From the NCBI RefSeq assembly GCF_040954835.1, contig NC_090704.1, forward strand, positions 14,472,001-14,536,000: 64,000 nt of DNA, in the 5' to 3' direction. Below the pieces are notes generated by a model. The model had not been told where the DNA came from. It saw only the letters and a list, made by a program, of their open reading frames with translations, and did not search any database. Positions 32,896 through 46,510 of this stretch are shown here, in pieces. Origin of the DNA: Lepisosteus oculatus (taxonomy: Eukaryota > Chordata > Actinopteri > Semionotiformes > Lepisosteidae). Every line of letters begins with the position of its first letter. Position 1 is the stretch's first letter. Made by a program: the position numbers and the translations under genes.

Positions 32896-34095
32896 AAGAT
32901 CTACACGTCAATGTGGTGGAAAATAATTCTGCAGTACAGCATTTTTACAAGTCATTGCCTGGTCAGCAATACTGTAGTGTCTCTCAGGAACTATTCCACA
33001 CTAAAAGGATGTTTATGCTATACAAGCAATAGACAATTACATGATCATTCCACTTCTGAGTGGACACAGCAATTCAAAAACCACTTACTGTATACACATT
33101 TAATTATTTAAAAGAATTTTATTTTTTAAAAGTCATTTAAGGCTCAGGTTGCAAGTTTAGAATTTTTTTTCTTGCTTTGATATGAGAACGTTTTTTTTTT
33201 TGGAGTGAGTGAAATCCCTTAAAGTACCAACATATTTTTCTGCATTTTAAATAACTGGAAATATGCTAATCCCAGAATCTATGTCAAAGGTATTATGGCT
33301 TGGTATGCCTTTAATAATTGTAAAATTGTATTAATTGTCATTTTAAATTAGAAAAGGCCAGTAAGAAAGCCAAGCATTTTCAATCCTATTATCATTGAAT
33401 ATTATTTCATACAATTAATTTGAATAAAAACAATTCCTTTCTGCACTGTTACCAATGACATTTGAATATGAATTTCATGCTTCATAATTTAAAAAGATTT
33501 CAATAAATTGAATTGTATATAGCCTTATTTCAAGCTCCTTTCATGAAAGTCCCAAAATATTTTGAATATTTTACTATTTTTCACCATTATTTCTTTTTCA
33601 TACTTTCAGTCAAAGTGACAAATGAAAAGAAATTGTGTAATGCATAAGGTTTACTGGCAAAAGATTCAACATCTACTGTTGTATTAAAAAAACAGCAGTG
33701 GGGCTTTACACAGCAGTCCCAGGTGTACAGTGTCTGTAGATGGATATAATTAAACCTAGAAAAGTAACCGTATCCCAGTACAGCCAGCACAGCAGAAGAG
33801 AGACTCTTTACAGTTCTGGAATAGAGTGGGTTGGAGAAGGTAAAAGCTGACAATGAGAAAATGTTTACAGAGGAACTCTGTAAACAATGAAGGGGGTGGT
33901 GTTAAATGAGAATGAGGTGTATATATCCTCATTGGGTGTTTGATCCTTGTAAAACCTAACAAGCGTCAGTCCAGTTCTTAAGAATATGTTTTCCGATAAT
34001 ATACGGAAAAATAGGTTAGGCAGTGCACTACGGAGATCTTTTAAAAGGGATGAATGTAGCCTGAACAGCTCTGCTTTAGAGTTAACCCTCCTGAC

Positions 34096-34098
<3 letters not shown>

Positions 34099-34126
<28 letters not shown>

Positions 34127-34139
34127 CATTCATTCGTTC
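34099..34139 (+). repeat. (ATTG)n microsatellite with ATTC tail
   Basis: About seven units of ttga/attg run into attcattcattcgttc. Confidence 0.9.
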
Positions 34140-35289
34140 ATTTATTTTTCTATCAGTTGTTGTTCTGGTGAGTTCTGATGTTCTACAGTTAAGCATGATT
34201 TACCTTCCTGACTGCAGCTTGGTGCTGGAAGTGCAGAAAAGGGGGGTGTGGGGGGTGTGTCTACAGCTACAACAGAGCCTATGTTTTAAATGACTTAGAC
34301 ATCCCCTTCTCTTAGGCATTTCTCAATAACAACTGCATCCCACTTCCAGATGCTATCTGGTAAAACAATACACGCTGCAGCTGAGTGGTGTGCCACAAAC
34401 AGGGTAGGATTCTCTCTGCAGGACACCAGAAGGAGCAGGCAGCTTTAAAGGTAAGGAAACTCAGTTAAAGTGCCTTTCCTGGAATTGAAGAGCTCACCCA
34501 GGATAAAGTATTTGTAGTTTTGTTTTCTTTAATGTTGTGGTTGGGTTTATGGGCTTGGCTCACCGTTTGGCTGCTTCATCTAATTTGTAAGAAGTGCCCA
34601 TTGGGAAGGGAAGTTTATTAAAGATATCAAGAAAACGTTTTTTTTTTTTCACATTGATGCTCATTCCATTTTCATTGGTATCCTTTCACATTGCTTTTAA
34701 CCTACCGCATTATGGGTTTCTCCTGAGCACTGAGAAGATTTTTTTTTTTAATGTCCTCATTAACGAAGGGAGCATATTTGACTGGGCTAACATGATTTAT
34801 CCTGGAGGCAGGATGTGGCTGGATTATTCTGAGCAGGGAATCCTCATGACCGAGCTCTGCTCACGGCAGTTGAATCTTTGGCATTTGCAAACCTTTGTGT
34901 GTCCATGTCACATTCAGTGTGTTTGTAAGGGCAACATTAATTATGCTGGGCGTGCCTAATACGTTCAGCCAATGTAAACATACAGATTAATTAATGCAGA
35001 GTTTTCATGTACTGTAATCTATATGTTTATTTGTATAAAGTTTAAATCATATGTATATGCAGTCTATCTGTGTTTAAATGATCAATACCATTTATTAGAA
35101 CTGACTAGTGATGTTATTGTAATGTGTACTATAACATTGACAGAATATTAAACACTCACAGCTGTTTAATCTTCTCACCATTTATTTTCACTGACATACT
35201 TCTAACTTTTTTTTATTCTGGCACTCATCCCTGTACACATTCACCTTGAGATACTGGTTAGTGATGTGGTGTTTACTGGGTCTGGAAGC

Positions 35290-36680
35290 TGCTCCACATC
35301 CCTCACGACCAAACTACAGGTCCAAGTTTTCGCCGCGAAAATCTGACACATCATTAAATGCTGTTAATTTTTTCTGCCACGTGTTTTGTCATTTTAAGTA
35401 TTAAGCATTGGCAGTGGTGTTTTATATTCCAAAATACTATGAGTCATTAATTGTAATATCATGAGTCGGGTGGGAAAACGCTTGTATTCAAAATAAAGCT
35501 GTAACGTAGACTATCAAAACAAATTACGTTTTATGAAACAATAGGTTTGTTTTTCTAGAATACAAAATTTACCGCCACGTTTTTTTTACAAAATAGAACC
35601 GGAGATATATGATCGCTTCCAAGTGCCAACAACATCTGGCATCGAGCCAGAAGCCTCCAGCTGCTTTAAATTATCTAGCATGGGCTAGGAAAGTGAAAAA
35701 AGGTGTAAAATGTACCCGACGACATTGTTTAACGTGTGGGGTTTAACAGAAGCTATTGCTGGTTGCAGTTTAGTTTTATGGGTACGGATTATTCGCCAAC
35801 AACGAATATTTCTGCGTGGTTGAATATCCAATACTTCAACAGAAACTGGACCATGAACAGATTAGAAAACATGTTCTTTATGTGACAGGAGAAATGTAAT
35901 TCAGTAGTACATACTGTATAATGGTGGAGAAATTCTGAACTAAAAAATAGTTTTCATTACAAAGTGTCCGGAATTAATTATACCAATCTTTCGTCTTGCC
36001 TAAGAGGGATAACATTAATGTCTGACTATGTCACGAGTCGTAGCTGAAGCGCTTGTACCCCTTACTTTCACTAAAAAAATCATCTATTTTTTATCTAAAC
36101 TGCATATACCACGCATGCGTAAGGATAAATGCATACAGTATCTCGATTGAATCTCTGTATGTATATGTTTTCCTTTTGATTAACTGCAGGTGTTAATTTG
36201 TTTGGTTTTTCTTAACCACACTTTTCCTTCAGCAACACCAAACCTAGAGTCTGACAAGCACATGCGAACTAATATTCTTTACGTTAACATGACGAGCAAT
36301 CCAATACAACGTTACAACAGAATAAACAGTGAGCAAATGCAATTCAACAGATGCTTTATGTCTTCATTTTGTGAAGTCATACGTATGCACTCTTTCAAGC
36401 CACAATTAGCCATAGTTTGCATTCCACACCTGTTAAACTGTGGGTCCGTGTTCCACGTTTGTTACTACTGTATCTAAATGTCACAAACAGTTTTGAAATA
36501 TTGTATGTTTGTCAAATAGCAAATGCAATACCTTATTTAAACACTGTACTGCTCTTCTTCTCCTTGTTTTCAAGGCTGCCGAAAGTAAAAGCTAAACAGT
36601 TTTGTCACAGACCATGTCGGCGCAGCGATGTGCATTCAGTGAGCATGACATTTAGAGTCAGTAATGTACTGCGTATCTGA
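35290..36680. promoter_or_regulatory. CpG-retaining patch, candidate distal promoter or enhancer
   Basis: CpG-containing words (cgccgcgaaaat, cccgacgacat, gtcggcgcagcgatg) are clearly denser than in the surrounding 20 kb. The stretch is free of recognisable repeats and open frames. Such retention usually marks unmethylated regulatory DNA. A KANK4 promoter or upstream non-coding exon here is an inference. Confidence 0.3.
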
Positions 36681-39600
36681 CCATCTATGCAAATAGACAG
36701 TATCATCATTTGGAAATCAACAGCTTCTTGAATTAGGCAATAACAATGCAATTTAATGACTTTCCAGTACGAAAGGCATAAATGGAGCTTCTGTTTTCAC
36801 TCACATGTACAGAAAAGTTTATTGTTTCCAGTTTAAAAAATAACAGTACAAGGCTGATGTTGTCTTTTTTGGAAACTGTTCTGGGAATTTAAAGCATTTC
36901 TTAAAATCTAAAAGTCTTACAATTTCAATTAAATGCATCTGAACTGTATCATCTATCACTGAGTTAGATTACTGTTTAGGCTTACTTATCTGGTTTAATA
37001 TTAAACTATATATTTTTTAATAAATAGGAGTAGTTGTAATACCATACTTTATTGAGGCAAATTCCTTAATATCAATCTGGTAGTACAGTCATCAGGTCAT
37101 TTTGAGGCCTGAGACTGCTATTCTCTCGCTAGAAAGAAAGTAATTTCTTTCAAAAAGACATTTTTTTCAGTCAGGTTAGTACCACTGAATTGCGTTGGAA
37201 AATAACCGTAACAATAACTGTCTGCACTGTAACATTTTAGAGGAGAAAGTTATCCAACAGAAAGTTCTGGAATTGTCTCTTTGCCAGTTATTACAGGGGA
37301 ACCGTTGGCCTGCACTTCTTGTATGGAACAAGCAATGTCAAAGCACCACGAATAAGATCATCTTCTTCTTCACCCAGCTTGATATCGGGGCTTTGACTTG
37401 TTTTTCAAACTACAGAGCAAGAAAAGATAGTGTAAATCCATTTTACATACATAAAAGAAAGGTGAAAGGTTTCGATTTCCTGCAGTTTACAAAAGAAATT
37501 CTAAACAGAGAGCATGGAAACAGATTCTGCTCTTGTGGAAAGCAGTGAAGGGCTTGAACTCTTGAACATGGAAGCAGTAGGATGTGAAATATTAGTACAG
37601 TTTATTGTTCATGTTTTAAATGGGCATTTTTTTAAAAGAAATTACCTCTTGGGATATTTGCTGTGTACATTTGGTTTTGGCTTGAATGCAGTGAGCTGAG
37701 AAGCACATGTTCTTCGGAAACGACTGCCAAGGGCATATGATTCCAATAATGTTTCTCTTTCCCAGCTGAGATACACTTTTCCCAGGCTTCCTGGGATCAG
37801 GACAGTCCTGTGCTGGGATTATCCGGTCAACAACAGGTGGGTGGCAGGCTGTTCATTTCTGTTGACTATTAAATCCTGTCACTGTCCCCTCAATCTCCAC
37901 AGCTGTATCCAGAGCAGGGACCCAAAAGAAATTGTCATTGTTTCCTCTATAAGAAAGCCACATTCCTGCCTAGAGTGTCATCCCTACATTAGTGAAGAAT
38001 TTTCTTTGGTATGAAGTATGAATTCGGTTTAATTATTATTTTTTGAAAATGTTGTCCAGGCACCATTAAAAAACGCCTACAGTACATGCCAAGACTTAAC
38101 AGCCAAGCATTTAACACCTGCTTTTTTTATCTGAAAGGATCTGCTAAGCATTGATTGCATGTATGGAATGACGTCTGATCACTAAACATGTTTTATTGCT
38201 CTTGAAGTGCTTTTTCAAGTAGAATCCCAGCTAAAAATAATTCTCAGGTTCTTCAATGTCAAATATAACATTCTTAATAGTCTTGTAGCATCAGTATTTA
38301 CGCTTAAGTTTACCTTACTGATTATTTTAAAAGAGAAATGTAAATGTAATGATGCTTGGTAAACAAGCAGACGTTAAATACTGAAGAAGATTTCTGATTG
38401 TCCAGATTGTGGTGTCCAGTGTTGGCATTTATAACAGTATTAAATGCTCTTAGTATGTCATGCCAGGTATGCTGTAGTACACAACTCATGTTTGTTAGGG
38501 CAAGTACTCTATGCACATGCATTAGTTAAAAAATTAAGTAACGATTAAGAGTTTTTCTTCCTCCACTATAACCCAATAGAAGACACCACCTTGCAGCTTC
38601 TAAAACACTGGCGCCATGCTGATACAGAGATCATCCTTGAGTGTATCTCAGATATAGGGTGATTATTTTAGGATTCCAGAGGTTTAGTCAAGAAACCAAC
38701 TAAGCTTAGTCAGCTTTAGCTAAATTCAATTTTAAAAAAGACTAAAGATTTCTTGTGCTGCTTTTTTTTCTGAAGCAATGAAAAAATGGAGTTGTTAAAT
38801 AAAAGTTCAAGAGAACTTTAAGTGCATCTTTTCTAACAGTCTCCCTGGTTAATTCGTCGCAAGTGAGGAAGATTTTGGCACACCTGACCTAGTGGCTAGG
38901 TGAGTTAATGCCAAACAGTAAAATATTATCTTGATATTCACTGTCTAATCATAATTACTGAAGTTCTGTTTTGATTTCATCTGATGAATGCTCCTAGGGA
39001 AGTTTGTGCATTTTATCTTGCTTTATTTGAAGACTTAAAGAATCCCAATGGTAACATTTCAATAGATATCTCCAAAAGACTGGTCTGACTATTCAGAAAT
39101 TTAGAGCAGACCTCATTTCATTCCCATCCTCCTTTGGAGCATCTGAAACAAAAAATGTTCTTTTTGTAGCGCAGCATACAAGATTCAAAATAGTTCAAGT
39201 TTCCTTGAATACTGGGTTCGTGTTTTCTTGTTGTGCTGTTTTGAACAATATGCACTAGTAGCAGTGTGAAAAAAAAGGTAAATTGCTTTAATTCAAATGC
39301 AAATACCATGCTGCACCTAGAGAGGGAAATGTTGTGGTGTGAGAATGGTGCACAAATTAAGAATTCAAAGAAACAAACAATTTTATATGATAAAGCTTTT
39401 GTTAGACTATTCGCTTTATACTGTAAAGTGGCAAAATATTTCTTTGTGTGGTTTTGCATCAGCTACATTTTTAATAGAAGTTATTTGGAGGACAAAGTCC
39501 ACCTGGTGGTTTCTCTGAATCTTCCTTGGAGTCTTGTCTCCGATGTATCATCCGTTAAGAACCTTTTCTAACCCTTCATTTTCAATAAATACTTATTTTC

Positions 39601-41779
39601 ACTATTTTAAGCAATCATATCTTGCTTAATTTGCTTAGGGTTGAGAGGTTACAGGTGACACTGAATGTTGACAGAACCATAAAGCTGATGGTATATGATA
39701 AGTCTATCTGTAGTCATTAAGTCAAAAAAGCGGCTCATTTTGGCACCCAAAACCAATACAATGAACTAAAATAATAAATATTAATTTTGCAAGGTTTATT
39801 TTACCTAGACAAAATCCAGAATTATTTTATTGCTTTATTTTTCCTGGCAGTGTTAATAATGGGAAAGTATATTTTTCTTGGCTCTATTATTCTTCAGAAA
39901 ATTATTGCGCATTTTCTCTTTGCAGTGTGAATGGCAAGGCTACATTCCCATTAAGCACATTCAGCATTTCCATGTTACAATTGCTTGCACTTGATTCTAG
40001 CAAATTGCTTTTCGTGGTTCTCTGATACCACATGGATTCAAAATGAACAGCAGAGGAATTTATTGGCTGTGCCACAATGTCATAGGAAGCAGATTTCATT
40101 GTTAAAATGTGTTACATACTCTAAAAATATAAAATATCCCAGGTGTGAACATACACCTAAATTTGAAATATATATATGCATGTATGTATTCTTTGTTCAC
40201 ATATTTCACCTGTTCTTGTATCATCTACATGTGTATCATGGCTCTCTCTTTAACATACTGCCATTCTACAACAGCAACATAATGTGTTGTAACTTAAAGA
40301 ATGAGGTCTGAAAAGATAAACAAAAATTGGGGATTAATTCTGATGATTAGAGACAAGAAGAACATTGTAAAAGGCTGCAGGATCACTAACTCAAATGCCC
40401 TGCTGCTGCTCCAAGTAATAGTTTGAATAGTTTATTTATGATGTAGCTTTTCTTTGCATCTTGGTGATGATTACAGCATAAACATTTTTGCATTGAAAAT
40501 AGGTGGCACTAGGCATGGTTTTCCTCTCTCTCCAGGTCTTGCAGAAAAAAGGAGGAAAAAGTATACAAAAGTTTGTTTATAACAAAATCTAAAGTCTTAA
40601 TTCAAAGGTTGAAAGAATGCAACAGTTAACGGTAACCACTGTCTTACAGAGACACATAATGTATGTAAAAACAAGCTGATTTCAAGAACACAGTATGCAC
40701 AGTGGTTGTTGTTCAATAAAAGAGTTTGTCATGGTGGATAGGTTGGCAACTTTCCATATGAATCATAGGAGACTCAAGAACACTAAGAATTTTGGGTTCC
40801 CACAAAAGGGAAGTGTTAATATTTGGCCTTATTAGCAAATAGCAAATTTCTACACTCCAGCAAAGAATGAGGAATATGTATTACCTATTAAAGAAGCACT
40901 TTGGAACAGTAGGTTTTAAAGAAAGGTTGTTGATGCATAAAAATTCATATTGTATACTGTGGTAGTGATCAGGAAACAACAATAAAAGTAATTAACATCA
41001 AGTCAAACGGTTTTTAGTCTGTCTCACTCAATTTCTTTTAATATCAACAACATCAGTAATTATTTTATTTTAGTGCAAACAGATCATATTTCAGACATGG
41101 AATAATAGTACTGTTACAATATGAAAGAATATTTCAGCCACATGGACAGCATTGCACCTGTTTTTGAAGAAAATAATAATAATCTTAACCAGTTATCAGC
41201 TTCAAACTCACTTGCAAAGAAGATGAATTCTGGGAGGAGGTGGAGAACAACATCCTTTGAAATTAAACATAACATAAGGCTTTCTGAATGGGTTCCAGCT
41301 TTTACTTTCAAATTCTCTGAGATAAACAATTTTAGGACTGGTTCCTCTGTTTCGTAAGAAAAGGAAAAAAACACAAGAAACTCAAGGGCAGGATCCTTTG
41401 AACCCTGTGAAAGAAAGGAGAGGAGCCAACTTGTGGCAAAATATTCAGCCTTACAGCTGACCTTCATGTGAAATCCTGACCACTTCCTAGGAAAACAGCG
41501 CAATCTGTAAGCTGCTTTACTGTAATGTTCACTTGTTCACCTTCTGTATTTCCAGAAGCTCACTGCAGCAAACATTGCTGCACAGACCTGGTCCTGGAGA
41601 GTCACAATTGGCTTTGTTTTATAGGTCACTCTGAATCACCTGCTAAAGAGATGGACTTTTTATGAAGTTATTGATGAATTAAGCAAGTCATTTCATCAAA
41701 GAAAGTTTGGTCCTTTAAGACTAAAGTATATTCTGATTTGTGTTCCAAATGATCTCTTAATAAAATTGTGTCTGTCAGT
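36681..41779. other. Intergenic, USP1-KANK4 gap, part 2
   Basis: AT-rich, without recognisable gene, RNA or transposon. The open frames present are short and low-complexity. Confidence 0.55.
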
Positions 41780-41935
41780 GTGTGTCCTGAGATGAACTGG
41801 TGTCCTGTCCAGGGTGTACCCTGCCTTGCACCCATTATGTGGATGCTGCACATTGGTGGTGGTGGAGGGGAGACCCCATTACCTGTAAAGCGCTTTGAGT
41901 GGAGTCTTCAGAAAAGCGCTATATAAGTGTAAGCA

Positions 41936-42023
<88 letters not shown>

Positions 42024-42087
42024 AGATAGACTCCAGCTCCCCCCTGAGCCTCAATTGGATGAAGCAGTTAGAAAATGGATGGATAAG
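41780..42087 (+). mobile_element. SINE 3' fragment nested in a ggatgga-type repeat, with long (ATT)n
   Basis: Outer repeat: gatgaactggtgtcctgtcc ... accctgccttgcaccc on the left, then agactccagctccccc ... gaaaatggatggata on the right. Between them (about 41,836-42,020) is the tail of the 5S-type SINE (cattggtggtggtggagggg, aaagcgctttgagtggag) ending in about 28 ATT units at 41,936-42,020. The SINE therefore jumped into the older repeat. Confidence 0.75.
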
Positions 42088-43254
42088 TGAACTCTTAATT
42101 TAACCAATTGCCTTTTTTTAATTGATCACAGTTGAACATTTTCCAGCTGTAGAAACAGATGGTTTAGTGGTTCCCTATTAAACTTGCTGGATGGAAGCCT
42201 TCCAAGATCAGGGTGAGAAACTTTTGGCGTAAAGCACGATACTTGAAGATCAATATAATAGTGAAATTCACAATTTCCTCTGAAGTTAGGCAGCAAAGGA
42301 TCATATAAAATTATGTATGAAAATACAGGCCAGTCCCTTAATTTGTGTTTGTTTCTGGTTGGTAAAATAGCAGGGGAAAGTTAATTTACGACTTGACCCC
42401 CTCTCCCACAGTGTTAACAGGATATCCATTATGATTACGCTTCTGTAGTATGCTCTGTAAGTCAATGGAGTATTGTATGCTCCTTAAACATGTTGTGCTT
42501 ACTCCAGGTCTGGAATTTAACAATTTTAATGACATTTAACACACCAGAGGAAACTTCAGCAGAGGTCTTCAATTAACATCCTCCATGCTGTCATATAAAT
42601 CAAATGTGTGGCATTAAGTAAGAGGGTAGATTTATTTTGGTTTTCTTTTGTTAACAGCCTACTAAAGGATTACAATGAATTAAAGACTCTTGTTGTGATT
42701 TTGGAAAAAAAGATAGCTCCTTCTGAAACAATATATAATTATAACCTTTCAGAGTGAACTCTTTTGTTTCCCACAGGGTAAACTAGCTGGTTAACTCAGT
42801 TGATCAGACATTTTGACGCGCTGCCAAAACACAGTGTAGTTCTATAAGAGTGTGGACTGAATTTTTCTCAGCAGCGATAACAGATGACAAAAAGTTTCTG
42901 TAAGCACTGCCTTATGAGAATTATATTTCACTATAAAATAAATTCTAGAAACTACAGTGGGACAGTATTTGGCTCCGTTCCCTCAGTCCTTAATCAAACT
43001 AAATTACTCTTTCCAAACTGAGAAAATAAACTGTATCAAATTAAGTTAGAATTCCAACAGTTAAAAAAACAAACTTGAGTGTCTGTGCTATGCAGAAAAC
43101 ATTCAAACAATACTTTTGAATTAGTTAGGAAAATACTGTATAGCTTAGCTATATGTTCTGCCAGGTGCCCAGGTATGACTCCCTAACTAGCACAACACAT
43201 TTTTTGTGGGCAAGCAAATTGCCATAAATTATGAAAATATTAATATTCTTGTGT

Positions 43255-43380
43255 GTGTGTGATGGACTGGCGCCCAGTCCATGTGTAGCCCTGTGTTTCC
43301 GGGATAAGCTCCAGGTTGCTGTGATCCTTACTGGGAATAAGTGGCTTTCTGATAGTAGACGGATGAAGATTAATTAACTT
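43255..43380 (+). repeat. ggatgga-type SINE/RTE tail fragment
   Basis: Contains gatggactggcgcccagtcc, gggataagctccagg and ends gacggatgaag, the 3' tail common to many fish tRNA-derived SINEs. The 5' head is missing. Confidence 0.65.
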
Positions 43381-44185
43381 TGGCCATTACGCAGCATGAG
43401 AAAGTAAAGAGGTCTAATTCCATTTCAATTTTATAAAGTTAACGTTAGTTTCCACAGACAGATGTTTTGTTAGGGCTCATCAGCATGACATAGCTAACTT
43501 TTAGCAGATGTATGTGTATGTACTTTATACTGTAAGTAACACGTGTCTAACTTTGAGTTTATGTGTGCTAAGCAGAATTTAAAGTCTCCATAGACAGTTT
43601 CACCACTCTCCAACATAAATATCTTACCTCCTGAACTTCCCTTGGAGCAACAAACCCCTCTCTTCATCCTTGCAGCAGCTCCCTGGCTCATTCCTCACAA
43701 AAATAAGGAGAGGGATGTGGTCAGCCTCATGCTTATAGTTAGGCTGCCGTTCCTCTAGTTCGGCAAGTTACACCAAACAACCTCTGATACATTTAATCTC
43801 TATTTTGTAATATCATACTTATAAGGATCTCACAGAACTTTTCAGCATCAGCAAGTATAGGTGAAAAGACACCTGTTCTGATGCAGAAAGTTATTAAATC
43901 AGGAGTACCTTGAGGCCTTGTTCAGTGATACTGTAGCTGCCACTTCAAAAATACATAGACAATAAAATGCTTTGTGAAGGCTTTAGTCATAAAGATAATT
44001 GCATATGAAGGAAACATTGGAAATTAAGGCGGTTTTAAATTCCTCCCGTGGAAATGAAATAACCTAAAACACATTAACTACTCCAAAAGTGTCTACATAT
44101 AAAGGCTCTAATTTACACCAGTAACTAGTTTCTAATGATAATTAGATAATAAAAAAACACAGAAGCATGCTTTTTTCATTTGGCT

Positions 44186-44332
44186 ATATTACATCATGGT
44201 GAAAAAGAAGAAAGAAAACAACTTTTCGGCAGTGGAGCCTCCACGGCTGAAACATTATATATATATATTTTCAGCATGGAATAAACCAAGCTGATGCAGC
44301 TACCCACCTGAACTACTACATATTACATCATG
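44186..44332. mobile_element. Small palindromic element, decayed copy, 13-bp target duplication
   Basis: atattacatcatg occurs at 44186-44198 and again at 44320-44332, flanking a 121-bp insert. The insert has tttcggcagtggag facing cctccacggctgaaa, then tttcagcatggaataaacc and gcagctacccac. The same words occur in the element at 4.06-4.25 kb. The palindrome centre, which carries the ribozyme-like core there, is missing here. Confidence 0.75.
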
Positions 44333-44474
44333 CAGAAGTAATTAAAATAAATGATGAAATGTTCTAAGTTCTAAGTGAATGGTTAATTTATCAGGCTCCT
44401 CTCAGTTTATGGAAGCTCTCAGTGTGCCTGTTCATGCCGTTCAGCATGCATGTGTCAGTATGTGTGTGTGTTTT

Positions 44475-45054
44475 GCACAGCAAGAAGTATGCTGAGGCTG
44501 AACACTACAAACAACAGAATCCTGACCAGGTCGAGTGCAAGTGGTCACACTACACCTATCCTGGAGTCCTTGCACTGGCTTCCTGTCATGTTTCATGTCG
44601 ACTTCAAAATCCTTATGCTCACCTATAAGGCTTTGCATGGCTTGGCACCTCAGTACCTGTCTGAGCTGCTATCGTCCTACTCTCCACAACCTTCTCTCTT
44701 ATAATTCTGGTCTCCTATCTGTCCCCCAAGCCCATCTACACTCTATGGGTGACAGAGCCTTCTCTGAAGCTTTGGAACTCTATCCCCAAATAATATCAGA
44801 GAGTCACTTTCTTTAAACTCCTTCAAATCTAGACTCAAAAACCTTCTTTAGAAGAGCCTTTACTTAACTGGTTCTGTTCTTTACCCCTCTGCCCCTACTG
44901 TATTCAGTACTCCCCTCTACTGTTTCCTCTCATTGTGTATTCTCACTGTGCATGTGTTATATTTTTATTTTTTTATTGTTGTTGTCGTTCGTAAAACTCT
45001 TTGATAAGCAGCCTTTGAAAGGCGCTATATAAAATAAAGTTTATTATTATTGAT
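44475..45054 (+). mobile_element. LINE 3' fragment (L2/CR1/Rex-like)
   Basis: One frame reads LESLHWLPVMFHVDFKILML and then TYKALHGLAPQYLSELLSSY, the typical C-terminal end of fish non-LTR retrotransposon ORF2. It then runs through a degraded stretch to a tail ggcgctatataaaataaag and a short ATT run. The reverse transcriptase core is absent. Confidence 0.85.
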
Positions 45055-46251
45055 TATATTATATGCCTGTGCAAATTTCTAGTCCTGTATACTGTACACA
45101 GTCCTCTTTCTGCCCGAGAAACTGTATCAACAAGCAGAATGTCTTCTCTGAGCTACAAATACCGTAGTTGCAGTTCAGTTATGCTACAGTATATTTCTAA
45201 AACACTCGGAAACATCAGCAGCCTTGAGCATTGTAAATTAGTAATGAGTAAAATCAACATGAATGAAAATGGGATAAGGCACATTTTCTTCTTTTAGTAG
45301 TAAAAATGGTTCATTGCACATTGGCAGAAAGAATATTAATCTTCTGCCTTTCATTAGTAAGATTTTATTCCTACATGCATCAGATTTTAAAATTAAAGTC
45401 ATAAAACACGTTATGATCAGCTGCTCTTTGAGCTTTATAGAGGAAAACAATTTCAGTTTTCAAGTGTGACAAATTAAATGTCAGTTGATAATTCAAAAAG
45501 AAATGTACAGTATGCGAGTTATTATGCCTCTAAATGCTGGCATTTCTTCGGAGACATTCATGGCACAAAAAAGAAAGGCCAAGATTTCCATAGTAAGGTG
45601 TCTTGGTGTTAATGTGTTTTGTGTTGTTTTTTTCAGCAATAGTGTTTAGTATTTGTGTGTGGGTTAACTTCATATTTGACATTGTTTCATTCCTTGCCTT
45701 TTTTTGTGGTCCTTCCTGTGGCTGGAGTGTAGCCACTCTTCCTTGCGGTGTCCTAAGTGCTGGTTTCAGTGTATAACACAGGAGTATTTATAGCTGCTGC
45801 GATGATGATGCACGTACAGTATAATGACACCTTCCCAATATGCTGAAAAAAATAAAAATAAAAATGATGTAAATGGTTGCACCCAGCTTCAATAGAACTT
45901 AGAAAAGAACATTTGTGATACTTTTTTTCAGACCCAAGCTAATACAACCTTCATGTCCATAGTTCCCGTAACAATTCATCGCCTCCATCCATGCCAATCA
46001 CTTTTTTCAGAAATCACTGTTTCACCTGCAATTCCCATCAGCACACAGTTATTGGACAAGGTCCCTCTGGCCACTTCAGAATCACACCGAGGGCATCAAG
46101 CTTGTCCAATAATCTCATTTATTGCCCGTAGTGTCCTACTATTTACATTGGGGGAGCAGGAAGATTTTTCACTCTCTCAAGGACATCTGTGATGGTGGAT
46201 ATGTATTCAGCCTACTGTACACATCTACAGTACAGTAAGACAGCACTGTTA
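45055..46251. other. Intergenic, USP1-KANK4 gap, part 3
   Basis: Nothing recognised between the LINE fragment and the next 5S-derived SINE. Confidence 0.5.
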
Positions 46252-46510
46252 CCAACTTGTAGCCTGATCTCATCAGAGCTCAGAAACTGAACAAGTTTGG
46301 GTCAGGTCAGTACTTGCATGGGAGACCTCCCATCACATAGATTGCTGCCATAAGTGGTGTTGGTGGACCAGTAGGTGGCACTCTTCCACATAGGCCACAA
46401 TTTTGAAATCAATACTTCAATATGATGCCAGGGAACACTATACCACAGAACGTGCCATCCTTGCTAAACTGAGATCCTGAGTACCAAAAGTAAAGATCTC
46501 ACATTACTCA
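46252..46510 (+). mobile_element. Old 5S rRNA-derived SINE copy
   Basis: tagcctgatctcatcagagc, a diverged gctaagca-type box and gtcagtacttgcatgggaga match the 5S rRNA order, followed by a degraded SINE body (gtgctgttggtgg-like, ccatccttgctaaactga). More diverged than the copies at 12 and 27.6 kb. Confidence 0.7.

Larger units (their letters stand above)
30346..35289. other. Intergenic, USP1-KANK4 gap, part 1
   Basis: No supported gene. Apart from a LINE fragment, one copy of the dispersed repeat and a GATT microsatellite, all listed separately, I see nothing. Confidence 0.6.

Noticed and set aside
34594..34959. 121-aa open frame
   Set aside because: Low-complexity Phe-rich start, no family similarity recognised, no splice or codon-bias support; it fits chance in AT-rich DNA.
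41899..42090. Open frame with a long tyrosine run
   Set aside because: It is translation of the (ATT)n tail of a SINE.
46252..46330. Possible 5S rRNA gene
   Set aside because: Only the internal promoter half resembles 5S, with several changes in box C and no proper 3' half; it continues into SINE sequence.
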